From SB15 sp964639245 (lineage in GTDB: Bacteria; Chloroflexota; Anaerolineae; Aggregatilineales; J027), in the NCBI GenBank assembly GCA_964639245.1, contig CAZXCU010000019.1:1-64000 (forward strand): a stretch of DNA of 64,000 nucleotides, given 5' to 3'. The position numbers were made by a program, and so were the translations under genes. Positions 45,189 through 54,694 of this stretch are shown here, in pieces (position 1 is the stretch's first letter; each line of letters begins with the position of its first letter). The notes beneath the pieces were generated by a model, which made no database searches, was not told the DNA's origin, and saw only the letters and a list, made by a program, of their open reading frames with translations.

Positions 45189-48086
45189 ATGCGTTTCGGT
45201 GTCTTGCTCAGTATTCTAATTGTGTCATTATTGATTTCTAGTAGACTTCCTAGTCACGCCCAAACAAATAGCAATGAGCCTATTCGGCAATGGGCGACTT
45301 ATGCGACCGCCAGTAGCGAGTATTCATCTCCAGAATGGGCCGCAATCCAAGCAACTGGCGAACCCGATACGTTTGATTGCGGCGATATAGGTACAGCATG
45401 GGCATCTGCTGACTCTTATGGTGAAGCAAGCCTGACTGTTTATTTTGATGAACCAGTATTTCCTATTCAGGTTAATATCCATCAGACTTATACCCCAGGT
45501 TCGATAACATCCATCGAACTCTTACAGGTCAACGGGAGTTCAGTACAGGTCCCTCAAAGTTCTGATCCTGTAACAGATTGTCCTCGTGTATTTTCACTCA
45601 ATATTGACTTGCCTGATATAGGATTGGTAGATGGAGTCACGATTTATCTGAATCAAGATATCGGTGGTTCTTGGAATGAGATAGATGCTGTTGAGCTAGT
45701 TGGGTATAAAACAACTGAGACAGAAGCTGTAACTCTAGATGCTGAGACTACCGCAGAACCTGATGCGCTTGAACCTGAAGTAACGAGTGAATCCAACGCT
45801 TCGTTAGAAATTGTGCTGATTGAACCAGAACCAACCGGGTATGAGGTCATCACACCTGAAAATGCTGCTTCCGTACAGCGTGTAAACCTTGTATATGGGC
45901 TGCCACTTGTGCGAGATATTGCATTCAGCCCCAGAGGCAATCTATTAGCGGCAGCAGTAGCTGAGTTTGACAACAACGTAGATGCGGAAGTCATATTCTT
46001 TAGTGTGCCTGATTTAGTTGAACAATCGCGTTTTTCGATTCCTTTAGTGGAAGAATATGGTTATATCAGCCCGATACTGGCTTTTAGCCCCGACGGAACA
46101 AAACTGGCAGTAGGGCATGAAAGGTATCTGAGCCTATGGGATGTATCAACCGGGCAACCTCTGTACACAATTGAAGTTGATGATGATTATAGACTTGGAC
46201 TAGAAAGCTTGAGCTTTAGCCCTGATGGTCTATTACTGGCATTTACGGGAGTAACAAATCCACTAGGTTTACTGGATGTGATGACTGGAAGTTTGCTTGA
46301 TAGTCCAAAAACGCCGCAAACGAGTTGGGCACTCTATGCTGATTTTTACCCCGGAATCACGCCAGATGGTGAGTTTCTCTTGGCAGTCTCAGAATCTGCT
46401 TCCACTGAAGATGAAGGTGGCTATTCTTTTACACGAGTCGTCCTTTATGCAATCAGACCCGGAGGCTCTTGGGATGTACGCTCTATTTTTACGAGGCCTG
46501 ATTTGTCAGCCTACAACACTGATTGCTGCTTAGCCAACAATCATGTCCATTTTTCACCAGAAGGCAACTTTGTAGCTCATTCATCTAGTTCTGGTATTCG
46601 ATTGTGGAATATCGCAGAAGAACGACTTGCAACGGTTCTTCTGCCCTATCAAATGTCAGAATATCAGGATGAATTTGAAGCTATTTGTCTTGATTGGAGT
46701 CCCAATGGCAGGCTAATTGTGGCAACTGAAGACTATACAGAGCCTGCTGTTGTCTTCGATGTTACCAATGGTCAAATCATTAGCTTACTAACACAACATG
46801 GTTTAGGATATGTGGAACCAGAAGAGTTGGAGTTTAGCCCAGACGGTTCATTAATTGCAATTTCAGGGAACCAGGACAACACTCTTGTTCTTTATGGTAT
46901 CCCACGTCCGGTTAATGCTTTTGCGGTGACCAGTGAAGTTATAGAAGGTGAATTACCTGGAGAAGGATCGGTGTTATTTGAGGGAGTGGCAGGCGAAACA
47001 ATTACCATTACCGTTCAGGCACTGAGCGGTAGCCTTGATCCGTCTGTGGTTCTCTTTGAAATTACATCATCCGATGACGAAGAAGACATATTCATTGAGC
47101 GTAACGACAACCACAATTCAGATGATTTTAATCTCACTTTTGTGGATGCTCGTATTAACTCATTAACACTGCGAAAAACAGGAACCTACTTGCTGAAAAT
47201 AGGCGGTTATGGAGGAAGATATCGTCTGACAATTGACCGTATACCACCAATGAATATCAACAGCGAGACAATTACCAGCTTAGACGCACCCGGTCAATTA
47301 ATCTATGCTGCTGGTTCAGATGCTCCCAAACTGTATCGGATGAGTACAAGCAACCTGGTCAATCCTGAAATGCTGACGAATTCTAATACGTCAGAGAGTT
47401 CTATGGATGTAGCTGCCGATGGAAGTATCGTTCTGACCCGACTTAACAGCGAAAACGAATTCTGGGAAGTTATCCTCATTCATCCCGATGGCGAGTCTGT
47501 CCAACTCACACGAGACATGGGTAACAATTACAGACCGACATTTTCTCCAGATGGAACACAAATTCTTTTTGTGTCAGACCGTGATGGAAACCGTGAAATC
47601 TATTTGATGGCAAGTGATGGCAGTAATCAGCGTCGTTTGACAAGCAATTCGATTGTAGATGATTTCCCTGCCTGGTCGCCGGATGGCTCTCAGATTCTCT
47701 TCTCTTCCAATCGAACTGGTAACGCCGATCTTTATCTCATGGATACCACCGGACAAATATCAGATCGCCTTACCAACAATGCCGATACTGAAGTTGATAT
47801 ATCTTGGTCACCAGATGGTTCTCAGATTGTGTTCTCGGTACTAGGTGAGGACAATGTGGCAGATATTCTTGTTCTTGATCTCACCAATAATCAGACAACG
47901 ATGCTAACCGATGGTGGATTAAACTTCTCGCCAACGTGGTCACCGGATGGACATTACATTGCTTTCATATCAGATCGTAATGGCGGTCAAGATATCTACA
48001 TCGTGGAAGCTGATGGGTCAAATGTTCAACGCATCACGCAAACAACAGAGCTGGAATTGTTCGTGCGCTGGGTTAACGTACCGTAG
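45189..48086 (+). CDS. Secreted beta-propeller protein (WD40 plus TolB/PD40 repeats)
   Basis: This 965-residue protein has a signal peptide (LLSILIVSLLISSRLPSHA-Q, cleavage near residue 24). A beta-sandwich follows (about 30-175, YATASSEYSSPEWAAIQATG, resembling galactose-binding/discoidin domains). Next is a propeller with WD40-like blades (LAFSPDGTKLAVGH, LWDVSTGQPL, LSFSPDGLLLAF, LEFSPDGSLIAISG, about 230-575), a bacterial pre-peptidase-like domain (about 580-680, LFEGVAGETITITVQ) and a C-terminal PD40/TolB-like propeller. The last has repeats of the pattern P-x-W-SPDG-x-x-I-x-F-x-S-x-R (about 770-960). It is a surface or secreted scaffold of unknown partner. The 3' end overlaps the convergent TIR gene by 14 bp. 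Confidence 0.8.
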   Translation: MRFGVLLSILIVSLLISSRLPSHAQTNSNEPIRQWATYATASSEYSSPEWAAIQATGEPDTFDCGDIGTAWASADSYGEASLTVYFDEPVFPIQVNIHQTYTPGSITSIELLQVNGSSVQVPQSSDPVTDCPRVFSLNIDLPDIGLVDGVTIYLNQDIGGSWNEIDAVELVGYKTTETEAVTLDAETTAEPDALEPEVTSESNASLEIVLIEPEPTGYEVITPENAASVQRVNLVYGLPLVRDIAFSPRGNLLAAAVAEFDNNVDAEVIFFSVPDLVEQSRFSIPLVEEYGYISPILAFSPDGTKLAVGHERYLSLWDVSTGQPLYTIEVDDDYRLGLESLSFSPDGLLLAFTGVTNPLGLLDVMTGSLLDSPKTPQTSWALYADFYPGITPDGEFLLAVSESASTEDEGGYSFTRVVLYAIRPGGSWDVRSIFTRPDLSAYNTDCCLANNHVHFSPEGNFVAHSSSSGIRLWNIAEERLATVLLPYQMSEYQDEFEAICLDWSPNGRLIVATEDYTEPAVVFDVTNGQIISLLTQHGLGYVEPEELEFSPDGSLIAISGNQDNTLVLYGIPRPVNAFAVTSEVIEGELPGEGSVLFEGVAGETITITVQALSGSLDPSVVLFEITSSDDEEDIFIERNDNHNSDDFNLTFVDARINSLTLRKTGTYLLKIGGYGGRYRLTIDRIPPMNINSETITSLDAPGQLIYAAGSDAPKLYRMSTSNLVNPEMLTNSNTSESSMDVAADGSIVLTRLNSENEFWEVILIHPDGESVQLTRDMGNNYRPTFSPDGTQILFVSDRDGNREIYLMASDGSNQRRLTSNSIVDDFPAWSPDGSQILFSSNRTGNADLYLMDTTGQISDRLTNNADTEVDISWSPDGSQIVFSVLGEDNVADILVLDLTNNQTTMLTDGGLNFSPTWSPDGHYIAFISDRNGGQDIYIVEADGSNVQRITQTTELELFVRWVNVP

Positions 48087-49221
48087 AAGCGATTTCCAGC
48101 AATAAAGCCTCAAAACTTGTAATCTCACCTGAGAGGGTTTGCGCGAAGAATACAGCGAACCCTCTCTCTGATTCTGTGTGAGGAATCACCAGAATAAACC
48201 CTTCTTGTTGATTAGGCAGATTGCGGAGATCAACGCGAACAGCGTTTTGTCCTATGTCAACAGTTTGCACCATGCCTGTTGTCCCACCATTTGCAACCAG
48301 TCGGCTGGCTGTTTGCGAAGCAAGTCTTTCCATATCTGTCTCTTCCGTACTGAAAGGCAACAGTGAAATAGCGACCTGTCCTCGATTGAGAGGAGAATCA
48401 GAAGCGATTGCGGTCAGTGCGTTGCGGTTGCTTGCAACAATTACATATGGTAAGTCAAAGCCAACTACCCATCCGGTTGGATAATTAAAGGAAAGATTAT
48501 TATCCACAGAACGAAAGACTTGAGAAAGCTCGCTGATACTTATTGGTGATTGTGTTGTTGAACCGGCTGCAGCAAGTGTTGTTACAGTTGCGGTTGTAGT
48601 TGGCGAGGGTATGTCAGTTTCCGTAGCAGTGAGGGTAAGCGTTGGGGTTACTGTATGTGTTGGCACCCGAGAATCCTCATTATCAGATGACACTAAAAGT
48701 AATCCTGCTATGGCAACTATTATAAACAAACTGGCAAACAACAAAATCAGCCCCCAATGGGGCTTACTTTTTTTAATTTCTTGAATAAGGTCTTGCATAT
48801 CGCGTTGAAAGTCGCGTCCAGTGCGAATTTCCCGTGCATTCTTGTAAGCCAGCCTTTCTAAGGTTGGGGGCAGTTGATCGCTACTGGGCATCTTTGCTCC
48901 ATCCACTAAAACAGGGATAGTTGTAACCTGACCCTCCAACCGCAAGGCAGTTTCTACTTCAATACGGACGAAATCTTGGGGGTTGTCAAGTCGTCGCTGT
49001 CCATTCTTGTCAGTGGCGGTTAACCAGCGATTCCCAATAATGACAAGGGCTATATCACTTTCCGTTAGCTTACGCTCAATAACTTTCGGAAACTCTGCCC
49101 CTGCTCCAATACTTTCGTAATCTACAAACACTTCGGTGAAGTGTGGCTTCAAATGGTCATGAATGCGCCCGACAATTGTTTGGGTGTCTTCTCGACGATA
49201 GGAAATGAATATCTTTGTCAT
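48073..49221 (-). CDS. TIR-transmembrane protein with extracytoplasmic domain
   Basis: This 382-residue protein opens with a TIR domain (about 1-145: KIFISYRREDTQTIVGRI, VFVDYESIGAGAEFP, then DFVRIEVETALRLEGQVTTIPVLV). The Glu in VRIEVETAL is at the position of the TIR catalytic Glu. A transmembrane helix (about 163-185, LILLFASLFIIVAIAGLLL) and a Thr/Pro-rich linker (TPTLTLTATETDIPSPTTTA) lead to a C-terminal domain that starts LSFNYPTGWVV. That domain is of the type found in secreted Chloroflexota proteins. The ATG at 49221 begins the TIR strand, and a longer frame to 49269 adds no domain. The outside domain may sense a signal and the TIR may act inside. This is inference. Confidence 0.75.
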   Translation of the reverse strand: MTKIFISYRREDTQTIVGRIHDHLKPHFTEVFVDYESIGAGAEFPKVIERKLTESDIALVIIGNRWLTATDKNGQRRLDNPQDFVRIEVETALRLEGQVTTIPVLVDGAKMPSSDQLPPTLERLAYKNAREIRTGRDFQRDMQDLIQEIKKSKPHWGLILLFASLFIIVAIAGLLLVSSDNEDSRVPTHTVTPTLTLTATETDIPSPTTTATVTTLAAAGSTTQSPISISELSQVFRSVDNNLSFNYPTGWVVGFDLPYVIVASNRNALTAIASDSPLNRGQVAISLLPFSTEETDMERLASQTASRLVANGGTTGMVQTVDIGQNAVRVDLRNLPNQQEGFILVIPHTESERGFAVFFAQTLSGEITSFEALLLEIASTVR

Positions 49222-49428
49222 TATTGTTGATTTATACCATGCGTTAAAACCAGTATAACAGCCTCCCATTTAGAGCCAACTGCCGAATAACACCAAATCA
49301 CGAGAAACTAATCACTCTTTCGGCAAGTTGTGTTCAAATCCCGAACATACTGCACCTCTACCTTCCAGTAACCTACATGCTATACCAATCAAGCGAATAG
49401 CTACCCGCAAGGGGAGAGGAATGTACGC

Positions 49429-49671
49429 ATGGGTAATGTTGGTCCTGCTGTCGAGGCTTTTTTCACCGATTTGAAAGCATTGCTGCAAATCATCGCACCG
49501 ATCTTCGCCTTCCTCGGGGTGGTGGGGTTGGGGTTGATGTACATGGGGTCGTCCTTTCCCGTCCTCGGCGACTGGAAAAAGAACAATCCGCAAGCAGCGT
49601 CCAGTGTGGTAATGGGTCTTGTGTTCGTCTTGCTGGCATCGTCTGTTGCCAGCCTCATCTCGTTTACTTAG
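49429..49671 (+). CDS. Small two-helix membrane protein, VirB2/pilin-like
   Basis: This 80-residue protein has two hydrophobic segments (LLQIIAPIFAFLGVVGLGLM, about 19-38, and SSVVMGLVFVLLASSVASLI, about 58-77) separated by a short charged loop. The size and topology match VirB2/TrbC-type pilins and related small conjugation proteins. Its identification rests on position directly upstream of the VirB4 cluster. GGAGAGGA precedes the ATG. Confidence 0.55.
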   Translation: MGNVGPAVEAFFTDLKALLQIIAPIFAFLGVVGLGLMYMGSSFPVLGDWKKNNPQAASSVVMGLVFVLLASSVASLISFT

Positions 49672-49733
49672 CGGTCAGCTTGTCAGCCATCAGCTCAAGA
49701 AAAAGCGGGTGACTGACAAGCAGGAGGTGACAG

Positions 49734-50189
49734 ATGGTGGCTGAATTCAAATCCCACGTCTTACGGCGCGATGAAAAAGGCATGTTCGGGATCCCGTTCA
49801 AGCGGCTTCTGGGCGCAGGAATTGCTGGCGTGGTCGTGTTCATGGTGGCGCGAATGCTTTTCCCGATGGGGGCAATCCCCTTTGGCTTTTTCGGTTTCAT
49901 CGCTGCCCTGATTTTGTCTGCTCAGCGCGGCGGCTTGAGTCTGTATACCCGCCTGCTATATCGCGTGCGTGGCTGGCTCATCATCGCTGCGGCCAGCAGA
50001 CCTGAGAGCCTGATGGGTCAACTGGCAGAAACGCTTGAGTTGCCGACTCATCTGGCGTTACTGGAGGGGAAACAGGTGTTTGCCCCGCATGAAAAAGCTG
50101 TCGATGCGGATGCAGAACTTTCGCAGTGGAATACCTATGCCGCCCCGGATGAGGAAGGGGATGGGCTCGTTTTTGTGGAGCAGTGGTGA
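49734..50189 (+). CDS. PrgI/VirB3-like conjugation membrane protein
   Basis: This 151-residue protein has a basic start (VLRRDEKGMFGIPFKRLL) followed by a hydrophobic hairpin (about 26-62). A cytoplasmic C-terminal half ends in an acidic tail. This resembles PrgI/TcpE/VirB3 proteins, which couple to VirB4 in type IV secretion systems. The gene overlaps virB4 by 7 nt. AGGAGGTGACAG precedes the ATG. Confidence 0.6.
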   Translation: MVAEFKSHVLRRDEKGMFGIPFKRLLGAGIAGVVVFMVARMLFPMGAIPFGFFGFIAALILSAQRGGLSLYTRLLYRVRGWLIIAAASRPESLMGQLAETLELPTHLALLEGKQVFAPHEKAVDADAELSQWNTYAAPDEEGDGLVFVEQW

Positions 50190-52339
50190 TGGTCGCTACC
50201 CGTTCAAGTCGTCAAGAGGATGTATTGCCGCGCACCGTCCTGATCGAACCCTTCGATCTGATGATGCACGCCACTGAGGAAGGGGTGACAGCGCTCCAGC
50301 AGCGATTTTCGGCGTGGCTGCGGACGCTCGACGGTCCCGCCCGCTTTTTATGCTGGCAGATGCCCGCCGACCTCAATGGCAAGATTGAGGCGGTTACACA
50401 CACTGCCCGTCAAACGGCTGATCGCGCTCGGGCGGAGCTGTGTATGTCCTATCGCCGCCATTATGAACGTTTGCAAGAGGAGGCTGAATTTCAACGGGCA
50501 TTCTGTGGCATGGTCGTCTGGTCGGATGAGGCAGGCAAGACCGTTGCCAATGGCATCGCTTCCGCCTTCGATACCGTTGCGGTGGAGGCTGATCTCCCCC
50601 CACTGTTTGAGGGGCGGTACACCTTGCGCGAAACACCCTTTTCACATCTCGCGCCGGTGGGTCGTCCGGGTGGTCGTCCTTTCTGGGCAATTCTCAATAG
50701 TTATGAGTTCTTGCCTGCGACATGGAATTTCTTTCGCCCGATTCCGCCCCTGCTACGGATGAATTTCCCGATGGCGCTCTGCATCGACATCCCCGAAACG
50801 CTGGATCGCAACAAAGCGGTGGATGCCGTAGAAGGCATCATTCAGGCCTATCAGGTTCATCTGGTCAGTTTACGTGGTGGGGAAGACAGCCGCGCTATCA
50901 CCCGGATCAATGACTGTCGCCGGACGTTGCAGGAAATCAATCAAGGGGATGCCCTGCACACTGTCCATATCTCCATCGCGGTGGCAGCCAACACACTCGA
51001 TAAACTGCGTTCCCGTGTGGCGGAGGTCATCACGGAGGCGCGTTCGTATTTCCGCTTGCGGCAAGAAGTGGGCGAACTACTCTCGCGTTCGGTCTACTTC
51101 TTTTCAGCGACCAAAAGCACGCAAGTTGGTTTACCCAACACCACCCATCCGGTCACTTCCCGTGAGCTTGCCCTGATGCTGGCGCCATTGGGCTATCGCA
51201 AGCTAGGGGTCGTGGATGGGGTGCTGCGCGGGGAAGCAGTGGGCGGCAAGTATCCGGTCTTTCACAACTCGTGGCGGGATAAACGGGCGGTGCATGAGGT
51301 GTGGGTTGGGCAGTCAGGCTTTGGGAAAACCTTTGCTTTGAACTGCCTGCTCAACCGTGAATATGCCGAGAATGGGGTGCCATTCGACATGCTTGAACCG
51401 ATGGGACATGGCATCCATCTGGCACGCGCTTTCGGGCTGCCGTGGTATGTGTTGTCAGCGCAGGCGACCTGCCTCAATCCACAGGATATCATGTTTCCTA
51501 CATTACTCGAGCAGACCTCCCACACCATCCGCATCTATGAAACGGTCATGGGACGGGTGCTCTCCGGTGGGCAGCGTGAGAACCTCGAACGCGGGCTGCT
51601 GGCACAGGCGCTCGAAATCGTCTATGCCGCTTACCGTGATGATCTGGAGAGTCTGTCTCCTGACAAAACCCCGACTGCGGATTTTGTTTGTGATGTCCTG
51701 TCAGGGTTGGGCGAGAAAGACCATATCAAGCAGATCGCCAAAGATTTGGCCGATGAGATTGCCGCGTTGGTCACCGGGTCGGGACCGTGGGCGAAATTTC
51801 TGAACGGCACCACGACCTTCGACTTCGGGCGGTCAGGACGGCACTGGATTGAGCCACGGATTTTCTCCTTCCATGAACTTGAATCCGACCCGACCATGAC
51901 TGCGCTCGCTTATACGCAATGTCTAGCCGCCATTCGTCGTGACAGCCTGCGCGATGAACAGCCAAGAATTATTGCGGTGGATGAAATCTACCGGATGCTG
52001 CGCCATCCCTCCCTGCTGGACTTTCTAGTGGAGGCGGCCAAGACCTTCCGTACCAGACGCAAAAAATTGATCTCGATTGATCAGCAGTTTTCTATATTTA
52101 TGGAAGGTAAGGCTAGATTGATCTTCGAGAACAGTCCGATCCGGGTCATTTTCTCACAGAAGCAGGGCATGAATGTCTTCCGGGAGGATGCGGCTTTCCA
52201 GCATTTCAATCAGCAGCACCTGTCCATTATCTCATCACTACCACGTTTTCACTTTATTCTGGACATACAGGATGAGGCGATTTTTTACATGCGATCAACT
52301 GCGAGTAGGGACGAGTTGAGAAGGTTCGGGATAACGTAA
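50183..52339 (+). CDS. VirB4/TraC-type conjugation ATPase
   Basis: This 718-residue protein has the VirB4 layout: an N-terminal region of about 360 residues (with the CagE/TrbE-type motif NSYEFLPATWNFF) and a C-terminal ATPase. The Walker A is GQSGFGKTFALNCLL (about 375-389), Walker B IIAVDEIYRML (about 594-604), and the downstream motif is FRTRRKKLISIDQQ. It energises DNA transfer or pilus assembly from the cytoplasmic face of the membrane. It forms an operon with the two small membrane proteins before it and identifies this part of the window as a conjugative element. No relaxase or coupling protein (TraG/VirD4) is visible, so those should lie outside the window. Confidence 0.88.
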   Translation: MVMVATRSSRQEDVLPRTVLIEPFDLMMHATEEGVTALQQRFSAWLRTLDGPARFLCWQMPADLNGKIEAVTHTARQTADRARAELCMSYRRHYERLQEEAEFQRAFCGMVVWSDEAGKTVANGIASAFDTVAVEADLPPLFEGRYTLRETPFSHLAPVGRPGGRPFWAILNSYEFLPATWNFFRPIPPLLRMNFPMALCIDIPETLDRNKAVDAVEGIIQAYQVHLVSLRGGEDSRAITRINDCRRTLQEINQGDALHTVHISIAVAANTLDKLRSRVAEVITEARSYFRLRQEVGELLSRSVYFFSATKSTQVGLPNTTHPVTSRELALMLAPLGYRKLGVVDGVLRGEAVGGKYPVFHNSWRDKRAVHEVWVGQSGFGKTFALNCLLNREYAENGVPFDMLEPMGHGIHLARAFGLPWYVLSAQATCLNPQDIMFPTLLEQTSHTIRIYETVMGRVLSGGQRENLERGLLAQALEIVYAAYRDDLESLSPDKTPTADFVCDVLSGLGEKDHIKQIAKDLADEIAALVTGSGPWAKFLNGTTTFDFGRSGRHWIEPRIFSFHELESDPTMTALAYTQCLAAIRRDSLRDEQPRIIAVDEIYRMLRHPSLLDFLVEAAKTFRTRRKKLISIDQQFSIFMEGKARLIFENSPIRVIFSQKQGMNVFREDAAFQHFNQQHLSIISSLPRFHFILDIQDEAIFYMRSTASRDELRRFGIT

Positions 52340-52352
52340 TAGTAGTTACTCC

Positions 52353-53255
52353 TTAACGTGTATTAGAATAGTCTTGAAAAATGCCCGTGGCATGACAAGC
52401 TAAATTCTGTTGAGCCGCCGCTTGCTCTAACTGGCTGAATTCCAAAAAGAATCGCCCGTCAGGTTCATACAAAACCGCTTCCGCATACCCTTGCTTGACC
52501 AACTCTTGATTAATCAAGAAATTTCCAATATAAACATAGCGTAGTAATCGCCCAAATTGATCCGTCTCACTTTGATCCTTCACCAACGTCAGTTCTTGCC
52601 CTTGTATCAAATCCAAATTGTAATTGAGGGCATCCTGATAACAGGGTTCATCGCGCTCCGGCGTATTCATGCCTACATAGCGCACTCGTTGCTCAACCCC
52701 ATTGACGCGCACATCAATGGTGTCACCATCAATGACCCGAATAAGCTGAGCCTGTTCTCCGACAATTGGCGTGGGTTGTCGATTCGGTGCTGTCCCAAGA
52801 TCACCGCTGACTTCCACCCTATTCGCAAAAATCCACCCTTCGGCATTGGGGCCATATTTGATTAAATACCATTGCCCATTCTCACTGATTCCCACAATCT
52901 CAACCACTTGCGCCGAGTTTAAGATGGCGATACTTGCGAAATCATTAGCGGGTCCTTGCCGGACATTCAGGGCTTCAGCCATCACGCGAGCTGTTAGCGG
53001 GGTATTGATCGGATTAGAAGCCGTCGAACGGGTTGGACGGATTGGCACTAAAGTCGGTTCGGGTGTCCAGGTCGGCGGCAATAAGTTTTGAGGAGGTATA
53101 GCAGTTGCAGCTTCTTCAAGGGATGGCACTGGAGCCTCAGCCGATGGAGTAAACGTGGAAAGTACCAACACGGTTGGCAGGGCAGGAGCTTCCGTCTGGC
53201 AAGCTCCTAGCCCAATCACCAGAGCCAAGACCCCAATATAAAAACACACTTTCAT
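52353..53255 (-). CDS. Secreted SH3b-thermonuclease lipoprotein
   Basis: This 300-residue protein has a lipoprotein signal (LVIGLGAC, Cys19), a Pro/Thr-rich linker and a bacterial SH3 domain (about 87-150: ALNVRQGPANDFASIAIL, GWIFANRVEV). A staphylococcal-nuclease-like domain follows (about 165-295: LIRVIDGDTIDVRVNG, RVRYVGMNTPER, GRLLRYVYIGN). The Asp in DGDT, the Arg in VRYVG and the Glu in TPER fit the active-site residues of the family. It probably cuts nucleic acids outside the membrane while anchored to it. It is convergent with virB4. Confidence 0.88.
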   Translation of the reverse strand: MKVCFYIGVLALVIGLGACQTEAPALPTVLVLSTFTPSAEAPVPSLEEAATAIPPQNLLPPTWTPEPTLVPIRPTRSTASNPINTPLTARVMAEALNVRQGPANDFASIAILNSAQVVEIVGISENGQWYLIKYGPNAEGWIFANRVEVSGDLGTAPNRQPTPIVGEQAQLIRVIDGDTIDVRVNGVEQRVRYVGMNTPERDEPCYQDALNYNLDLIQGQELTLVKDQSETDQFGRLLRYVYIGNFLINQELVKQGYAEAVLYEPDGRFFLEFSQLEQAAAQQNLACHATGIFQDYSNTR

Positions 53256-53481
53256 ATTGGATCATCCTATCTGATTTGACATTATTGGCATGAGTATACC
53301 GTATGAATGGGCAATGCCAGCACTGGAAATAATTTTCTGTTATGGTTTTGAACTTTATACCTCTCCATCGCAGATTTTCCCGGATGTTTGCCTGAAGTAA
53401 CTGGAGTTGTCAACTTATTGAACATCCTCTCACCACACCTTCTTTTATCCTGAAAGCAACAATCAGCATCAGGAGCCACGC

Positions 53482-53658
53482 ATGGCAAAAAAAATCGCAG
53501 ATACCACCACTTTCCAGAAGCTAGAAAAAGATGCTTATCACGCCTTTATCGAATGGCCGATGTTTCTGGTGCGAAAAATCAAGCAGTTGAGGAAAACCTG
53601 CCCACCGCCGAGAAAAAAGGTGCGAAATGACGAACGGAAAACGGTTGCTAATTTGTGA
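53482..53658 (+). CDS. Small basic protein upstream of topoisomerase-derived gene
   Basis: A 58-residue frame starts with ATG 6 nt after AGGAG. It encodes a Lys-rich peptide (IADTTTFQKLEKDAYHAF near the start, then PPPRKKVRNDERKT). It overlaps the next gene by 32 nt. No family was recognised. It could be a real small gene of the element or the 5' remnant of a larger one. Confidence 0.4.
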   Translation: MAKKIADTTTFQKLEKDAYHAFIEWPMFLVRKIKQLRKTCPPPRKKVRNDERKTVANL

Positions 53659-54694
53659 ATCGCCGGGAAAAACAGCCAAATTACGTTCATTTCTAGGCAA
53701 TGAATTCCAAGTCTTAGCCTCCATGGGTCATGTGTGCGACTTGCCTGCCGATGAGCTGGGGATTGATGTGGCGGGTGGCTTCAAACCGCAGTGGGTCGGA
53801 GTGAAAGACAAGGGGGCGGTTATCAAACGAATAACTCAAGCCATGCAGAAAGCAGCGGCCATTTATCTCGCTACAGATCCTGATCGGGAAGGCGAAGCCA
53901 TCCAGCCCGACCCGCACGTTGACCCAACGGGTTATGCCGTGGGGGTGGTGGAAGTCTGGCAAGACCCGCTGACGGGGGATCAGGCGGGAAGTTATCTGCA
54001 TCTGGCGGAGGCCCCCCACCTGCAACGGGCTGAGGAGACGCAGGCTAATATTTATAGTCTGGCAGATGAGGCGGGGGTTTCGGACGCGGCGTTTGGCGAC
54101 TTTGCACATGATCTCATCAAGGGGCGCGGGGACTGGCAGCCGTTAACCGATGCTCAATGGCAGCAGGTAGATAAGGCACTCGCGCCCTATTCTCCCGACT
54201 TCGATGACGACGCACGTTGGGCAGAGCGTAATCATCTGCTGGCGCAAGTTTTTAAAACAATCGAACCACAGCACTTGCCGGATTACGATCAGGCGGTTAA
54301 GGATTTAGGCATCCAGCTTGAGGGGTTCGATCCTGCCACGACTCCACCGCCCTTGTTTGATGCCAAGACCAATACAGCTTACTGGATAGGCGTGTATCAA
54401 GACCCGGAAACTCCCGATCAGGGGATTACGAGCCTGCTTTCGATTCAGATGGATGAAAACGATGCACCCCAAGCCCGACTGGCACCTGTAGCGATGGGGG
54501 ATTTCGACCATGCCCACCGCACGGCCGAATACATGCTCACAGTAGCGGAGCGCACACAAGATGTGGCGCAGGTGCTGGATGTCGCCGAAGGCATGGCCGT
54601 TGCCACCCAACACCGCGAATTGTGGGATTCGGAGCAGGGGATTCCTGTTGAACGGGATATAGCTTTTAGTCTGGTAGAAATGGAGATTGAGTAA
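53627..54694 (+). CDS. Chimera: topoisomerase I TOPRIM start joined to unknown element protein
   Basis: In this 355-residue protein, residues 1-92 are a standard type IA topoisomerase start: RLLICESPGKTAKLRSFLG, ASMGHVCDLP and the TOPRIM acidic motif TDPDREGEAI. After Ile92 the sequence leaves the family at once (QPDPHVDPTGYAVGVVEVW). The remaining part (about 260 residues) is acidic, with helical segments like AHRTAEYMLTVAERTQDVAQ resembling the repeat protein at 55770. The active-site Tyr domain is missing, so it cannot be a working topoisomerase. The join near nt 53900 looks like a deletion that fused two genes in frame. Confidence 0.7.
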   Translation: MTNGKRLLICESPGKTAKLRSFLGNEFQVLASMGHVCDLPADELGIDVAGGFKPQWVGVKDKGAVIKRITQAMQKAAAIYLATDPDREGEAIQPDPHVDPTGYAVGVVEVWQDPLTGDQAGSYLHLAEAPHLQRAEETQANIYSLADEAGVSDAAFGDFAHDLIKGRGDWQPLTDAQWQQVDKALAPYSPDFDDDARWAERNHLLAQVFKTIEPQHLPDYDQAVKDLGIQLEGFDPATTPPPLFDAKTNTAYWIGVYQDPETPDQGITSLLSIQMDENDAPQARLAPVAMGDFDHAHRTAEYMLTVAERTQDVAQVLDVAEGMAVATQHRELWDSEQGIPVERDIAFSLVEMEIE

